This document shows positions 1-7,994 of a DNA stretch of 64,000 nucleotides, one piece after another. The translations under genes were made by a program, and so were the position numbers. The stretch is from the NCBI RefSeq assembly GCF_041438865.1, contig NZ_CP109450.1:3892501-3956500 (forward strand), read 5' to 3'. The notes beneath the pieces are model-generated. The model was given only the letters and a program-made list of their open reading frames with translations, searched no databases and was not told the origin of the DNA. Origin of the DNA: Streptomyces sp. NBC_01471. GTDB taxonomy: Bacteria > Actinomycetota > Actinomycetes > Streptomycetales > Streptomycetaceae. Every line of letters starts with the position of its first letter. The first letter of the stretch is position 1.

Positions 1-12
1 ACCGAGCTCCAT
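1..12 (-). CDS. gnd: 5' end of probable 6-phosphogluconate dehydrogenase (partial)
   Basis: Only the first four codons are inside the window; on the minus strand they read ATG GAG CTC GGT (Met-Glu-Leu-Gly), preceded by an AAGGA Shine-Dalgarno 7 nt upstream. In Streptomyces the gene following dnaN is usually gnd, whose product begins MELG, so the assignment rests on those four residues plus position. The spacer 13-123 between it and dnaN shows no other gene. Too little sequence is present to say anything about function directly. Confidence 0.45.
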
Positions 13-123
13 CAGAAGATCCTTAGTGACGTGGTGGCGTTTCGTACCCGCGTCCGAGCGTACGCCGGGACAGGGGTACACACCTGTGGGGTGAGCCGCT
101 CAGACGTACGGCGGCGAACCGGC

Positions 124-1254
124 TCAGCCCGACAGCCGCACGGGCATGATCAGGTACTTGTAGGCGTCGTCCGCCTCGGCATCGAGAGCGGGCCGGCCAC
201 TGAGCAGCGCGGGTTTGGTCGACGTCGTGAAGGAGAGCTGGGCGACGGGGGAGTCGATCGCGCTGAGCCCGTCCAGCAGGAAGGTCGGGTTGAAGGCGAT
301 CGAGATGTCGTCACCGTCGAGCTTGGCGTCCACCCGCTCCACAGCCTGTGCGTCGTCGCTCGATCCGGCCTCCAGGATCAGCACACCCTGCTCGAAGCTG
401 AGCCGTACCGGAGTGTTCCGCTCGGCGACGAGCGAGACACGCTTGACGGCCTCGACGAACGCGGGCGTCTCGATCACGGCGATCGAGTTGAACTCGGTCG
501 GGAAGAGCGTCCGGTACTTCGGCAGATCGCCTTCGAGGAGGCGTGTGGTCGTACGCCGGCCCGCGCCCTCGAAACCGATCAGGCCCTCACCTGCGCCGGA
601 CCCGGACAGTGCGAGCGTCACGGTGTCACCGCTGGTCAGTGACTTGGCGGTGTCCAGGAGCGTCTTCGCGGGGACCAGCGCGACCGCGGATGCCTCCGGG
701 TCCTCCGGCTTCCACAGGAACTCACGGACCGCGAAGCGGTAGCGGTCGGTGGACGCCAGGGTGACCCGGTCACCCTCGATCTCGATCCGTACGCCGGTGA
801 GCACGGGCAGCGTGTCGTCCCGGCCCGCGGCGATGGCCACCTGGGCCGCGGCCGAGGCGAAAACCTCACCGGGGACGGTGCCCGTCGCGGTCGGCATCTG
901 CGGCAGCGCCGGGTACTCCTCCACAGGAAGGGTGTGGAGGGTGAACCGGGACGAGCCGCAGACAACGGTGGCCCGGACCCCGTCCGTGGAGATCTCCACC
1001 GGGCGGTTGGGGAGGGCGCGGCAGATGTCGGCGAGCAGCCGACCCGAGACGAGAACGGTGCCGTGTTCCTCGATCTCCGCGTCGACCGAGACCCTCGCCG
1101 AGACCTCGTAGTCGAAGCCGGAGAGGCTCAGTGCGCCGTCCTCGGCCTTCAGGAGCAGGCCCGCAAGAACGGGCACCGGCGGACGGGCCGGAAGGCTGCG
1201 GGCCGCCCAGGCCACCGCCTCCGCGAGTACATCGCGCTCCACCCGGATCTTCAC
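124..1254 (-). CDS. dnaN: DNA polymerase III beta subunit (sliding clamp)
   Basis: Ring-shaped processivity clamp that tethers the replicative polymerase to DNA. The product is 376 aa, the usual length in Streptomyces, beginning MKIRVERDVLAEAV from a GTG codon and ending in the conserved YLIMPVRL tail that lines the clamp's protein-binding cleft. The open frame continues upstream for over 200 codons, but that part lies over the DnaA-box array of oriC and has no clamp similarity, so the GTG at 1252-1254 is taken as the start. It is transcribed away from oriC, in the same direction as dnaA and as the presumed gnd downstream. Confidence 0.97.
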   Translation of the reverse strand: MKIRVERDVLAEAVAWAARSLPARPPVPVLAGLLLKAEDGALSLSGFDYEVSARVSVDAEIEEHGTVLVSGRLLADICRALPNRPVEISTDGVRATVVCGSSRFTLHTLPVEEYPALPQMPTATGTVPGEVFASAAAQVAIAAGRDDTLPVLTGVRIEIEGDRVTLASTDRYRFAVREFLWKPEDPEASAVALVPAKTLLDTAKSLTSGDTVTLALSGSGAGEGLIGFEGAGRRTTTRLLEGDLPKYRTLFPTEFNSIAVIETPAFVEAVKRVSLVAERNTPVRLSFEQGVLILEAGSSDDAQAVERVDAKLDGDDISIAFNPTFLLDGLSAIDSPVAQLSFTTSTKPALLSGRPALDAEADDAYKYLIMPVRLSG

Positions 1255-2031
1255 CGGAACCGCCTCCTGCTGTTGCTCGCTCGCCCTGCTGGCCTTCGTC
1301 GTCGGCTTCTCGCCGGGGACCAGTCTGACGTACGCCGCCGACAGTCGGTGCGCGTCGGGGTCAAGTCGTGCCGAGCGGCGTCGGGGGCACCGGCCGTGAG
1401 TTGTGCACAGCGCCCACTTCGAAGCCAATTCCCCGGTAACTCCAGGGGGTAGTAGTAGTAGGGGCTGTGGAAACCGTGGATAACCCCGTTTGTGCAGCTC
1501 AGCGGCGGTTTTTTGTCCACCGTGCCTGTGGGTGGAGCCGGTGGAAAAGTGCCCGGCTCTGTGGACGGCGAAAAGTTCTGCACACCCGGTGCACAGGGGA
1601 GGGGGACTTCTCCCCAGCTCCGTCCCCAGCTTTACCCACCTTTCCCACAGCCCAACCGACCACCTTGGTGTGACGGCTTTCACTCGACCCGGTGACGGCG
1701 GGTGTTTCGTTGCCGAACAGTGGACAAGGGTGTGGAGAAGCTGGGGACAACATGGCCCTGCCTGTGGGCCGACGGTGGACAACGAATCCCCAGGCTTGTG
1801 GAGAAAAAATCTGTCCACAGGCTGTGGACAGCGGTTGGCCACAAATCCACAACTGCCTGACCTGCCCTGATGGAGTCTCAGGCGCTCGCCCTGTGGACAC
1901 AATCTGGACAACTGATCGGTCCCCAGGGTGTGGACGGCTCATCTCCCTCAATGCTGTGGAGAACATACGCGTCGAGCCCCGTATTCGAACACCGACGGCG
2001 CGAGGAACATGCGGAGAACCGCGGGGAACAG
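1255..2031. other. oriC: Chromosomal replication origin oriC
   Basis: Non-coding interval between dnaN and dnaA, where the replication origin of Streptomyces is known to lie. It carries a dense set of 9-bp DnaA boxes related to TTGTCCACA in both orientations. Examples are 1466-1474, 1475-1483, 1513-1521, 1774-1782, 1797-1805, 1811-1819, 1823-1831, 1835-1843, 1892-1900, 1903-1911, 1929-1937 and 1955-1963. Boxes are clustered in two groups, about 1466-1570 and 1720-1965. Open frames crossing it on both strands are by-products of the high GC content. A DnaA-trio-like element lies at the dnaN side (separate entry). Confidence 0.95.
1450..1483 (+). promoter_or_regulatory. DnaA-trio plus double DnaA box (putative unwinding element)
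   Basis: Four consecutive TAG triplets (1450-1461) are followed by a 4-bp GC block GGGC (1462-1465) and two abutting DnaA-box-like 9-mers, TGTGGAAAC (1466-1474) and CGTGGATAA (1475-1483). This is the order and polarity known for the bacterial basal unwinding system, where DnaA loads from the boxes onto the single strand carrying the 5'-TAG-3' repeats. The pattern is directly visible; activity is inferred. Confidence 0.7.
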
Positions 2032-2071
2032 CGAAGGGTGCTCCGGGACTCGAGTCCCGGAGCACCCTTCG
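2032..2071. terminator. 40-bp perfect palindrome ending dnaA
   Basis: A perfect inverted repeat without an unpaired loop, centred between 2051 and 2052, lies 21 bp past the dnaA stop codon. It should form a strong hairpin that ends dnaA transcription before it enters oriC. No U tract follows, which is normal for Streptomyces terminators. Confidence 0.75.
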
Positions 2072-2092
2072 GAGGTTCTGGAAGCCGCTCGC

Positions 2093-3856
2093 TCAGCCGT
2101 TCTTGATGCGGTTGGTGAGCTCCGTGACCTGGTTGTAGATGGAACGCCGCTCGGCCATCAGCGCACGGATCTTCCGGTCCGCGTGCATGACGGTCGTGTG
2201 GTCACGGCCGCCGAACTGCGCCCCGATCTTGGGCAGTGAGAGGTCCGTGAGCTCACGGCAGAGGTACATGGCGATCTGCCGGGCCGTCACCAGCACGCGG
2301 CTGCGCGAGGATCCGCAGAGATCCTCGATGGTCAGCCCGAAGTAGTCGGCCGTCGCGGCCATGATGGCGCTCGCGGTGATCTCCGGGGCCGCGTCCTCAC
2401 CGCCGGGGATCAGATCCTTCAGAACGATCTCGGTGAGCCCGAGATCCACCGGCTGGCGGTTGAGCGAGGCGAAGGCCGTCACCCGGATCAGCGCCCCCTC
2501 CAGCTCGCGGATGTTGCGCGAGATGCGGGAGGCGATGAACTCGAGCACCTCCGGGGGGGCGTTGAGCTGCTCCTGGACCGCCTTCTTGCGGAGGATCGCG
2601 ATCCGCGTCTCCAGTTCCGGCGGCTGCACGTCTGTGGTGAGGCCCCACTCGAACCGGTTGCGAAGCCGGTCCTCCAGGGTCACCAGCTGCTTGGGCGGCC
2701 GGTCGGAGGAGAGCACGATCTGCTTGTTGGCGTTGTGCAGTGTGTTGAAGGTGTGGAAGAACTCCTCCTGCGTCGACTCCTTGCTCGCCAGGAACTGGAT
2801 GTCGTCGACGAGGAGGATGTCGACATCGCGGTAGCGCTTGCGGAAGGTGTCGCCCTTGCCGTCGCGGATCGAGTTGATGAACTCGTTGGTGAACTCCTCG
2901 GAGCTCACGTAGCGAACCCGGGTCCCCGGATAGAGGCTGCGGGCGTAGTGGCCGATGGCGTGCAGCAGGTGCGTCTTGCCGAGCCCGGACTCCCCGTAGA
3001 TGAACAGCGGGTTGTACGCCTTGGCCGGCGCCTCGGCGACAGCGACGGCGGCCGCGTGCGCGAAGCGGTTGGACGCGCCGATGACGAACGTGTCGAAGAG
3101 GTACTTGGGGTTCAGCCGCGCCTGCGGCTCACCCGGGCCGGGGGCCGGAGCGGGCTGTGCGGCCAGTGGCCCAGGAGCCCCGCTCGGAGCGGGCAGATGG
3201 CGCTGCGAGGACTGGGGGTCGCGGAGGTCGTGGCGCTCGGGCCGCTGCTGTTCGTACTGCTGGCGGTCCGGCTGCTGCCGGTAGTCGTGCTGCGACTGGG
3301 AGCGCGGACCGGTATAGGGGTCGCGCTCCTGGAAGCCGCCGAGCCGGGGCTGCTGCCAGGAGAGGTCCTCCTGCGTGCGCGGCCAGGCGCCAGGGTCGGG
3401 CCGCTGCTGCTGATAGTCCGGGTAGGCGGGCCGGGCCGTCGGCATTCCGTCGTCCGACGGGCGGTGGCTGTATCCGTCGTAGGTGTCGCCGTGCCGGGGC
3501 TCGTCGTGCTGCGGGTGCTGATATCGGGGCTGCTGTTGCTGTTGGGAGTGCTGCATCGGCGGGGCCGGCGGGGAGGGATCACCGATGCTGTCGTCCACCG
3601 TGATGGCGATCCGGATCGGGCGGCCGCATTCGTGACTCAGCGTCTCGCTGATGAGGGGCGCGAGGCGTCCTTCGAGGACCCGCTTGCCCCATTCATTGGG
3701 GACGGCGAGGAGGGCGGTGTCCGCCACGAGGGCCAGAGGCTGGCAGCGTTCGATCCACTGCTTGTCCTTCGGCTCGATATTCTGCTGGCCCTCGCCGAGG
3801 AGACGTTCGAGGACTCGTGGCCACACTGCGGCAAGATCGGCAGGTACGTCAGCCAC
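2093..3856 (-). CDS. dnaA: Chromosomal replication initiator DnaA
   Basis: Initiator ATPase that binds DnaA boxes and opens oriC. The 587-aa product starts MADVPADLAAVWPRVLERLL from GTG at 3854-3856; a longer reading to 3946 is possible but matches no DnaA N-terminus. Domain I (about 1-90) binds partners; domain II (about 95-235) is long and rich in Gln, Pro, Arg and Tyr, as in other streptomycetes. The AAA+ core holds Walker A GESGLGKT (about residue 287) and Walker B LLVDDIQF (about 345). The C-terminal helix-turn-helix has the signature GGRDHTTVMHADRKI (about 545-560). DnaA boxes in its upstream region suggest autoregulation. Confidence 0.98.
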   Translation of the reverse strand: MADVPADLAAVWPRVLERLLGEGQQNIEPKDKQWIERCQPLALVADTALLAVPNEWGKRVLEGRLAPLISETLSHECGRPIRIAITVDDSIGDPSPPAPPMQHSQQQQQPRYQHPQHDEPRHGDTYDGYSHRPSDDGMPTARPAYPDYQQQRPDPGAWPRTQEDLSWQQPRLGGFQERDPYTGPRSQSQHDYRQQPDRQQYEQQRPERHDLRDPQSSQRHLPAPSGAPGPLAAQPAPAPGPGEPQARLNPKYLFDTFVIGASNRFAHAAAVAVAEAPAKAYNPLFIYGESGLGKTHLLHAIGHYARSLYPGTRVRYVSSEEFTNEFINSIRDGKGDTFRKRYRDVDILLVDDIQFLASKESTQEEFFHTFNTLHNANKQIVLSSDRPPKQLVTLEDRLRNRFEWGLTTDVQPPELETRIAILRKKAVQEQLNAPPEVLEFIASRISRNIRELEGALIRVTAFASLNRQPVDLGLTEIVLKDLIPGGEDAAPEITASAIMAATADYFGLTIEDLCGSSRSRVLVTARQIAMYLCRELTDLSLPKIGAQFGGRDHTTVMHADRKIRALMAERRSIYNQVTELTNRIKNG

Positions 3857-3978
3857 GGGGCACGCTCTCTCGCAGGTCCCACGAATGTGTGGTTCTCGGG
3901 ACGGGGGGTGAAGACAGGCAGGAAAAAGACTTGGGAGTTCCGCCAAGGTAGTCAGGGCGACCCGCGCGGTTCAAGTTG

Positions 3979-3999
3979 TTGTCCACAGCCTGTGCACAG
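3979..3999. promoter_or_regulatory. DnaA boxes in the dnaA/rpmH divergent promoter region
   Basis: A perfect DnaA box TTGTCCACA at 3979-3987 is followed by a one-to-two-mismatch inverted box TGTGCACAG at 3991-3999, about 125 bp upstream of the dnaA start. Such paired boxes are known to let DnaA repress its own gene in Streptomyces. The whole spacer 3857-4220 holds no gene; it carries divergent promoters and these boxes. Confidence 0.7.
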
Positions 4000-4022
4000 T
4001 GGGGGCCGCTGTAAGGGCCGGT

Positions 4023-4052
4023 TTGACCGGATGGCGTAGTCGCGCGTACCGT
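4023..4052 (+). promoter_or_regulatory. Putative housekeeping promoter for the rpmH operon
   Basis: TTGACC at 4023-4028 and TACCGT at 4047-4052, separated by 18 bp, resemble the major-sigma -35 and -10 elements of Streptomyces and point toward rpmH, whose start is about 170 nt downstream. Confidence 0.4.
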
Positions 4053-4220
4053 GACCAGGTCGAGTTGTCGATGGCTGCTGCCGCCTGCCTCCGATGGGCA
4101 ATGATCACGATCTGTGGTCGTGAAGCGGTGCACACGGGCGTATTCGCGAGCTACTCGTGGGCGCACGGTGACAGCCAGGCGATGTCCCGCCATCACCCGA
4201 TTCATTTCTGGAGCCCCCGA

Positions 4221-4358
4221 GTGAGCAAGCGCACCTTCCAGCCGAACAACCGTCGTCGCGCGAAGACCCACGGTTTCCGTCTCCGTATGCGCACGCGCGC
4301 CGGTCGTGCCATTCTGGCGACCCGCCGTGGCAAGGGTCGCTCCCGCCTGTCCGCCTGA
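4221..4358 (+). CDS. rpmH: 50S ribosomal protein L34
   Basis: The product is 45 aa, very basic, with the standard L34 sequence SKRTFQPNNRRRAKTHGFR followed by RMRTRAGRAIL and a GKGRSRL tail. It starts with GTG, 9 nt after a GGAG ribosome-binding site. L34 sits in the large subunit near the 23S rRNA 5' domain. The rpmH-rnpA pairing next to dnaA is nearly universal in bacteria. It was found by direct translation because it is short. Confidence 0.97.
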   Translation: MSKRTFQPNNRRRAKTHGFRLRMRTRAGRAILATRRGKGRSRLSA

Positions 4359-4376
4359 TCTCGTACAGGTCATGAC

Positions 4377-4748
4377 GTGCTGCCTACCGAGAATCGGCTG
4401 AGGCGGCGCGAGGACTTCGCAGCCGCAGTACGACGAGGGCGCCGGGCCGGTCGCCCGTTGCTCGTCGTCCATCTACGCAGCGGTACAACGGACCCGCATG
4501 TGCCTGGGGAGAGCACTCCCCCGACACGTGCGGGTTTCGTCGTAAGCAAAGCAGTGGGCGGAGCGGTCGTCCGCACCGCCGTGAAGCGGAAGCTTCGCCA
4601 TCTGGTGCGTGACCGGCTCCCTCAGCTGCCCCCCGGTAGCCTGGTTGTCGTACGGGCGCTGCCCGGCGCGGGCACCGCCGACCATGCACAGCTGGCCCGA
4701 GACCTGGATGCCGCCCTGTCGCGGCTACTGGGAGGGGGCGCGCGATGA
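4377..4748 (+). CDS. rnpA: Ribonuclease P protein component
   Basis: Protein cofactor of RNase P, which matures the 5' end of tRNAs. The product is 123 aa, with the N-terminal MLPTENRLRRREDFAAAVRR and the basic helix region GGAVVRTAVKRKLRHLVRD that corresponds to the family's RNR motif. It starts with GTG 18 nt after rpmH and its stop overlaps the yidD ATG in ATGA, so the genes are translationally coupled. Confidence 0.96.
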   Translation: MLPTENRLRRREDFAAAVRRGRRAGRPLLVVHLRSGTTDPHVPGESTPPTRAGFVVSKAVGGAVVRTAVKRKLRHLVRDRLPQLPPGSLVVVRALPGAGTADHAQLARDLDAALSRLLGGGAR

Positions 4749-5074
4749 AGTACCCGCTGCTGGCTCTCATCAAGTTGTACCAGTGGACGATCAGCCCACT
4801 CCTCGGGCCTGTCTGCAGGTATTACCCGTCGTGTTCCCACTACGGATATACGGCTATCGACCGGCACGGTGCGGTGAAGGGAACGGCACTGACGGCCTGG
4901 CGCATCCTGCGATGCAACCCCTGGTCGCCGGGTGGCGTGGACCACGTTCCGCCGCGCAAACGTCCGCGTTGGCACGAACTGCTGCGCAATGCGTGGCGGA
5001 AAAGCAAGGGCGGGCACTCCGGTCAGGAGACCGGCCCGGCCGCAGAGACCTCGCCCAATGCTCAAGGAGCCTGA
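4745..5074 (+). CDS. yidD: Membrane protein insertion efficiency factor YidD
   Basis: Small membrane-associated protein that assists YidC-dependent insertion. The 109-aa product has the family core: YQWTISPLLGPVCRYYPSCSHY and the CNPWSPGGVD segment, with the conserved cysteines. It starts in an ATGA overlap with rnpA and ends 3 nt before yidC. The C-terminal 25 residues are a variable hydrophilic tail. Confidence 0.96.
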   Translation: MKYPLLALIKLYQWTISPLLGPVCRYYPSCSHYGYTAIDRHGAVKGTALTAWRILRCNPWSPGGVDHVPPRKRPRWHELLRNAWRKSKGGHSGQETGPAAETSPNAQGA

Positions 5075-5077
5075 TTA

Positions 5078-6394
5078 GTGGACACGATTGCCAGTCTGTT
5101 CAGCTTTATCACCACCCCAGTTTCCTGGGTCATCGTTCAGTTCCACTCGCTGTACGGAGCCATCTTCGGTCCCGACACGGGCTGGGCCTGGGGTCTGTCC
5201 ATCGTGTCCCTGGTGGTCCTGATCCGGATCTGCCTGATCCCGCTCTTCGTGAAGCAGATCAAGTCGACGCGTGGCATGCAGGCGCTCCAGCCGAAGATGA
5301 AGGCGATCCAGGAGCGCTACAAGAGCGACAAGCAGCGTCAGTCCGAAGAGATGATGAAGCTGTACAAGGAGACCGGTACCAATCCGCTCTCCTCGTGCCT
5401 GCCTATCATCGCGCAGTCGCCGTTCTTCTTCGCGCTATACCACGTGCTCTCTGCCATCGCCAACGGGCAGACCAAGGGGTACATCGACAAGCCGCTGCTT
5501 GAGAGCGCGCAGAAGGCGCACATCTTCGGTGCCCCGCTGGCGGCGAAGTTCATGGACAGCTCGGACAAGGTCGCGGCGCTCGGCGCCACGCTGACCGACG
5601 TCCGGATCGTCACCGCGGTCATGATCATCATGATGTCGGCGTCGCAGTTCTACACGCAGCGCCAGCTGATGACGAAGAACGTCGACATGTCCGTCAAGAC
5701 GCCGTTCATGCAGCAGCAGAAGATGCTGATGTACGTCTTCCCGCTGATGTTCGCCGTGATGGGTGTCAACTTCCCCGTCGGTGTCCTCGTGTACTGGCTC
5801 ACCACCAACGTGTGGACCATGGGTCAGCAGATGTTCGTGATCCACCGCAACCCGACACCGGGCAGCCAGGCGCAGTCCGGCCTGCTGGAGCGGATGCAGA
5901 AGCACCTCATTGCGCACGGTTCGACGCGGACGCGGCACCAGCGGAACATCATCAAGGGCATTGCGTCCAAGGAGACGAAGGACCGCAATGACGCCGAGCG
6001 TAAGTTCATCACCACGCTGAGCAAGGCCGGTCTCGTGGCCCAGGCCGACGGCTCCGTGGAGAAGAGCGACGCGGCCGTGGCTGCCGAGGCCGAAGGCATC
6101 AGCCTGGCGGATGCCGCGCCGAAGCGTCAGCAACCCAAGCGCCAGACCAAGGCGAAGCGCCAGACGGGTGCCGCTCAGGCAGGCCAGGCGCAGACCGGTG
6201 GGGCGAGGGCCGCGGAGAAGCCTGCCGACACCGAGGCGGCCGGTGCTTCTTCCGAGGAGAAGACCTCGTTGGACAAGGGCGAGCCGCAGGCCGGCTCGGA
6301 GCCGGACTCCAAGCCCGCTTCCCGTAATGCACGCCAAGCCAAGTCCGGGCAGCGCAAGGGCCAGCAGCGCCCCAAGCACCCGTCCAAGAAGTAA
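5078..6394 (+). CDS. yidC: Membrane protein insertase YidC/Oxa1
   Basis: Inserts and folds inner-membrane proteins with or without SecYEG. The 438-aa product starts from GTG. An N-terminal membrane segment (about 10-30) is followed by SIVSLVVLIRICLIPLF, whose arginine (about residue 50) lies in the hydrophilic groove essential in gram-positive YidC. A cytoplasmic helical hairpin (about 65-105) and three further membrane helices run to about residue 250. The last 170 residues are a long, lysine- and alanine-rich cytoplasmic tail with repeated KRQ and AGQA elements, the kind that contacts ribosomes. It is between yidD and jag as expected. Confidence 0.96.
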   Translation: MDTIASLFSFITTPVSWVIVQFHSLYGAIFGPDTGWAWGLSIVSLVVLIRICLIPLFVKQIKSTRGMQALQPKMKAIQERYKSDKQRQSEEMMKLYKETGTNPLSSCLPIIAQSPFFFALYHVLSAIANGQTKGYIDKPLLESAQKAHIFGAPLAAKFMDSSDKVAALGATLTDVRIVTAVMIIMMSASQFYTQRQLMTKNVDMSVKTPFMQQQKMLMYVFPLMFAVMGVNFPVGVLVYWLTTNVWTMGQQMFVIHRNPTPGSQAQSGLLERMQKHLIAHGSTRTRHQRNIIKGIASKETKDRNDAERKFITTLSKAGLVAQADGSVEKSDAAVAAEAEGISLADAAPKRQQPKRQTKAKRQTGAAQAGQAQTGGARAAEKPADTEAAGASSEEKTSLDKGEPQAGSEPDSKPASRNARQAKSGQRKGQQRPKHPSKK

Positions 6395-6409
6395 GAAGGA
6401 GTCCATCCC

Positions 6410-6922
6410 GTGACGGAAGGCACCACCACCTCCGCCGCCGCTGAGGGCGACACACTGAGCCGGCTGGAGCAGGAAGGCGAGATCGCGGCTGACTACCTTG
6501 AGGGCCTGCTCGACATCGCGGACCTCGACGGTGACATCGATATGGACGTCGAGGCCGACCGTGCTGCGGTCTCGATCATCAGTGATGCGAGCAGTCGGGA
6601 TCTTCAGAAGCTCGTGGGACGCGACGGTGAGGTGCTGGAGGCTCTCCAGGAGCTCACCAGGCTCGCGGTGCACCGGGAGACCGGGGACCGCAGTCGGCTG
6701 ATGCTGGACATCGCTGGTTTCCGGGCCAAGAAGCGTGAGGAGCTCGCCGCGCTGGGTGCCAAGGCCGCCGACGAGGTCAAGGGTTCTGGCGAGCCGGTGA
6801 AGCTCGACCCGATGACCCCGTTCGAGCGCAAGGTAGTGCACGACGCGATCGCCGCCGCCGGGCTGCGCAGTGAGTCCGAGGGCGAGGAGCCACAGCGCTT
6901 CGTCGTCGTGCTTCCGGCCTGA
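6410..6922 (+). CDS. jag: Jag/KhpB-type KH-R3H RNA-binding protein
   Basis: RNA-binding protein linked in other bacteria to cell-wall control and small-RNA binding. The 170-aa product has an acidic N-terminus (1-35), a KH domain (about 40-105, with the loop LVGRDGEVLEALQELTR) and a C-terminal R3H domain with FERKVVHDAIA (about 135-145), where Arg and His occupy the R-x3-H positions. It follows yidC by 15 nt with an AGAAGGAG site before GTG. A terminator at 6939-6970 follows. Confidence 0.94.
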   Translation: MTEGTTTSAAAEGDTLSRLEQEGEIAADYLEGLLDIADLDGDIDMDVEADRAAVSIISDASSRDLQKLVGRDGEVLEALQELTRLAVHRETGDRSRLMLDIAGFRAKKREELAALGAKAADEVKGSGEPVKLDPMTPFERKVVHDAIAAAGLRSESEGEEPQRFVVVLPA

Positions 6923-6938
6923 CCGGTGCATCGTTCTG

Positions 6939-6970
6939 TCGGCCCCGTCTGTTCGCAGGCGGGGCCGATC
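6939..6970 (+). terminator. Terminator after jag
   Basis: An inverted repeat (6939-6950 with 6957-6968, 6-nt loop, one G-T pair) rich in G and C is followed by TCTTTGT. It likely ends or attenuates the rpmH-jag transcript before rsmG. Confidence 0.65.
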
Positions 6971-7027
6971 TTTGTCAGCCTGTTGTCAGCCATCCATGCG
7001 GTATCGCGGTAAGGAAGGACGGTCCCC

Positions 7028-7744
7028 GTGACGGAGTCAGCGGAGCTCCCCCAGGCGCCGGAAGTGGCGCATGCGGTTTTCGGTGAGTTCTTCCCGGAAG
7101 TCGTTCGGTACGCCGAGCTGCTGGCAGACGCGGGGGTCAAGCGCGGGCTGATCGGCCCGCGTGAGGTTCCCAGGCTCTGGGAACGCCATCTGCTGAATTG
7201 CGCGGTGCTGTCTGAGGTGGTCCCTCAGGGCGTGACTGTGTGCGATGTGGGCTCCGGTGCCGGACTGCCGGGGATCCCGCTGGCCCTGGTGCGGAGGGAT
7301 CTGAAGATCACTTTGCTGGAGCCCCTGCTGCGGCGGACCAATTTCCTGCAAGAGGTGGTGGAGCTGCTGGGGCTCGACCATGTGACGGTTGTCCGTGGCC
7401 GCGCAGAAGAGGTCCTGGGGAAGCTGCCGCCGGTTCATGTGGTGACAGCTCGTGCGGTGGCCCCGCTGGACCGGCTTGCCGGGTGGGGTGTACCGCTACT
7501 GCGTCCCTACGGGGAGATGCTGGCTCTCAAGGGCGATACCGCTGAAGAGGAAATCCAGGGCGCACGGGCAGCGCTGAGCAAGCTGGGTGTCGTCGAGACC
7601 TCGGTGCTTCAGGTCGGCGAGGGGATCGTCGATCCGCTGTCCACAGTGGTGCGGGTCGAGGTGGGGGAAAGTCCTGGAGGCGTACGTTTTGCTGCGAAGC
7701 GGGCCAAGGCGGCTCGGGTGAGTCGCACGCGGCGGCGTCGGTAG
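7028..7744 (+). CDS. rsmG: 16S rRNA (guanine-N7) methyltransferase RsmG
   Basis: Methylates N7 of G527 in 16S rRNA (loss gives low-level streptomycin resistance). The 238-aa product has the SAM-binding motif VCDVGSGAGLPGIPLAL (about 70-87), the LEPLLRRTNFLQEV segment and VTARAVAPLDRL (about 140). It starts at GTG with an AAGGAAGG ribosome-binding site. The last 20 residues are strongly basic. It sits between jag and parA as in other streptomycetes. Confidence 0.96.
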   Translation: MTESAELPQAPEVAHAVFGEFFPEVVRYAELLADAGVKRGLIGPREVPRLWERHLLNCAVLSEVVPQGVTVCDVGSGAGLPGIPLALVRRDLKITLLEPLLRRTNFLQEVVELLGLDHVTVVRGRAEEVLGKLPPVHVVTARAVAPLDRLAGWGVPLLRPYGEMLALKGDTAEEEIQGARAALSKLGVVETSVLQVGEGIVDPLSTVVRVEVGESPGGVRFAAKRAKAARVSRTRRRR

Positions 7745-7834
7745 GAGATCGAGAAGCCCCTAATGCCGCTAAAGCTGCTAAATAGGCCGAATTCGGAGTG
7801 TCGTGACGTTGTGACGCAGCAGCGGGGGCATCTT

Positions 7835-7848
7835 GTTTCACGTGAAAC
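7835..7848. promoter_or_regulatory. parS: parS site 1 (upstream of parA)
   Basis: Perfect 14-bp palindrome GTTTCACGTGAAAC, the ParB-binding and CTP-clamp loading site, in the rsmG-parA spacer. ParB bound here could also influence parAB transcription. Confidence 0.95.
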
Positions 7849-7994
7849 GTCGCTCTCTGCTGCATGGGATCATCAGTCGCAGTCGCGCGGCCTCCACGCC
7901 GCGTGATCGTAGGCCCTTTGGGGCCACAGAGTTGTCCACAAAGGTGGATTCATCCACAGAAGAACATGCCTCGCTGGTTCACAACCCCGAAAGC

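Noticed and set aside
2735..4039. 434-aa plus-strand open frame over dnaA
   Set aside because: No recognisable domain; it mirrors dnaA codons.
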